Shown piece after piece: positions 5,467 to 5,720 of a stretch of DNA of 5,720 nt. The notes beneath the pieces were generated by a model. It ran no database searches and was not told where the DNA came from. It saw only the letters and a program-made list of their open reading frames with translations. The stretch spans positions 10,649-16,368 of the forward strand of contig DGKN01000182.1 in NCBI GenBank assembly GCA_002387005.1. The letters are read 5' to 3'. The stretch is from Propionibacteriaceae bacterium UBA4569 (GTDB taxonomy: Bacteria > Actinomycetota > Actinomycetes > Propionibacteriales > Propionibacteriaceae). The stretch's first letter is position 1. Each line of letters begins with the position of its first letter. Position numbers and translations under genes: made by a program.

Positions 5467-5720
5467 ATGGAGCAGGCCAGCACCGACGACGTCGCCGAGC
5501 GATACGCTCGCTTCGCCGCGGTCGAGGCCAAGAACCACTCCGAGGTCTACCAGCGCTGGGCCAAGGGCGTCGCCGGCGACGCAGAACTCGTCCAACTCAT
5601 CTCCGAACTGCCTCCTGACAAGCGGCAACCCAACATCATCTTCGCCAGCGCCCGAGTGATCGGCGCCCCGGTCGGCCCGTGGCAACCGGCCCGGGAACAC
5701 CTCGTCCAGCACTGGGATGA
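5467..5720 (+). CDS. DUF2332-family protein, 5' part only
   Basis: Open frame from the ATG at 5467 to the window edge, 84 complete codons. The sequence follows the N-terminal pattern of DUF2332 proteins: a YARFAAVEAKNHSEVYQRWAKGVA segment (13-36), GDAELVQLISELPPDKRQPNIIFASARV (37-64), then a hydrophilic turn before the expected YxP-like region. These are cytoplasmic proteins of unknown biochemical role, common in actinobacteria and usually around 300 residues, so most of the gene is missing here. The start is preferred because it is the first ATG after a plausible -10 and the family pattern begins soon after it. There is no signal peptide. It is transcribed away from the small exported protein gene and is not part of the pilus operon. 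Confidence 0.75.
   Translation, partial: MEQASTDDVAERYARFAAVEAKNHSEVYQRWAKGVAGDAELVQLISELPPDKRQPNIIFASARVIGAPVGPWQPAREHLVQHWD

Noticed and set aside
5032..5712. 226-codon minus-strand frame opposite the DUF2332 gene
   Set aside because: Overlaps the signal-peptide gene in another frame and opposes the recognisable DUF2332 start; Arg/Gly/His-rich without motifs.

Overview
The window comes from a high-G+C Gram-positive bacterium (Actinomycetota). Four things suggest this: strong G/C bias at third codon positions, a compact actinobacterial-style Tad pilus operon, a DUF2332-family gene, and DnaA-box-like sites of the TTGTCCACA type used by Streptomyces and relatives. The sequence does not fix the genus. 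No RNA gene, insertion sequence or CRISPR array is visible.

Positions 1-4527 hold five minus-strand genes, transcribed right to left: a SAF-domain (CpaB/RcpC-like) membrane-anchored protein, a TadZ/CpaE-like ParA-fold protein, the TadA/CpaF secretion ATPase, and the membrane platform proteins TadB and TadC. TadC runs off the left edge. Every junction overlaps, by 1, 4, 4 and 8 bases, so this is one translationally coupled unit. TadA would power assembly, TadB and TadC would form the inner-membrane platform, TadZ would place the machine, and the SAF protein would act outside the membrane. Pilin and prepilin-processing genes are not in the window and may lie beyond the left edge.

Positions 4528-5144 contain no convincing gene. 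They hold the most striking signal: 11 copies of the DnaA-box core TCCACA/TGTGGA, all between 4580 and 5140. I found none elsewhere in the window, and about 0.3 would be expected by chance in 600 bp. Many extend to full or near-full actinobacterial DnaA boxes. They form a left and a right group around a box-free stretch that is partly AT-enriched. Four of them form a nested palindrome at 5085-5127. This looks like a chromosomal DnaA-binding locus: an origin, a DnaA-titration site, or a replication-linked regulator. No dnaA or dnaN is next to it within the window. The same region must also carry the pilus operon promoter, and an 18-bp interrupted palindrome lies just before the first gene.

Positions 5145-5357 (minus) encode a 70-residue exported small protein of unknown function. 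A 109-bp divergent gap follows. The plus-strand DUF2332-family gene then starts at 5467 and runs off the right edge.
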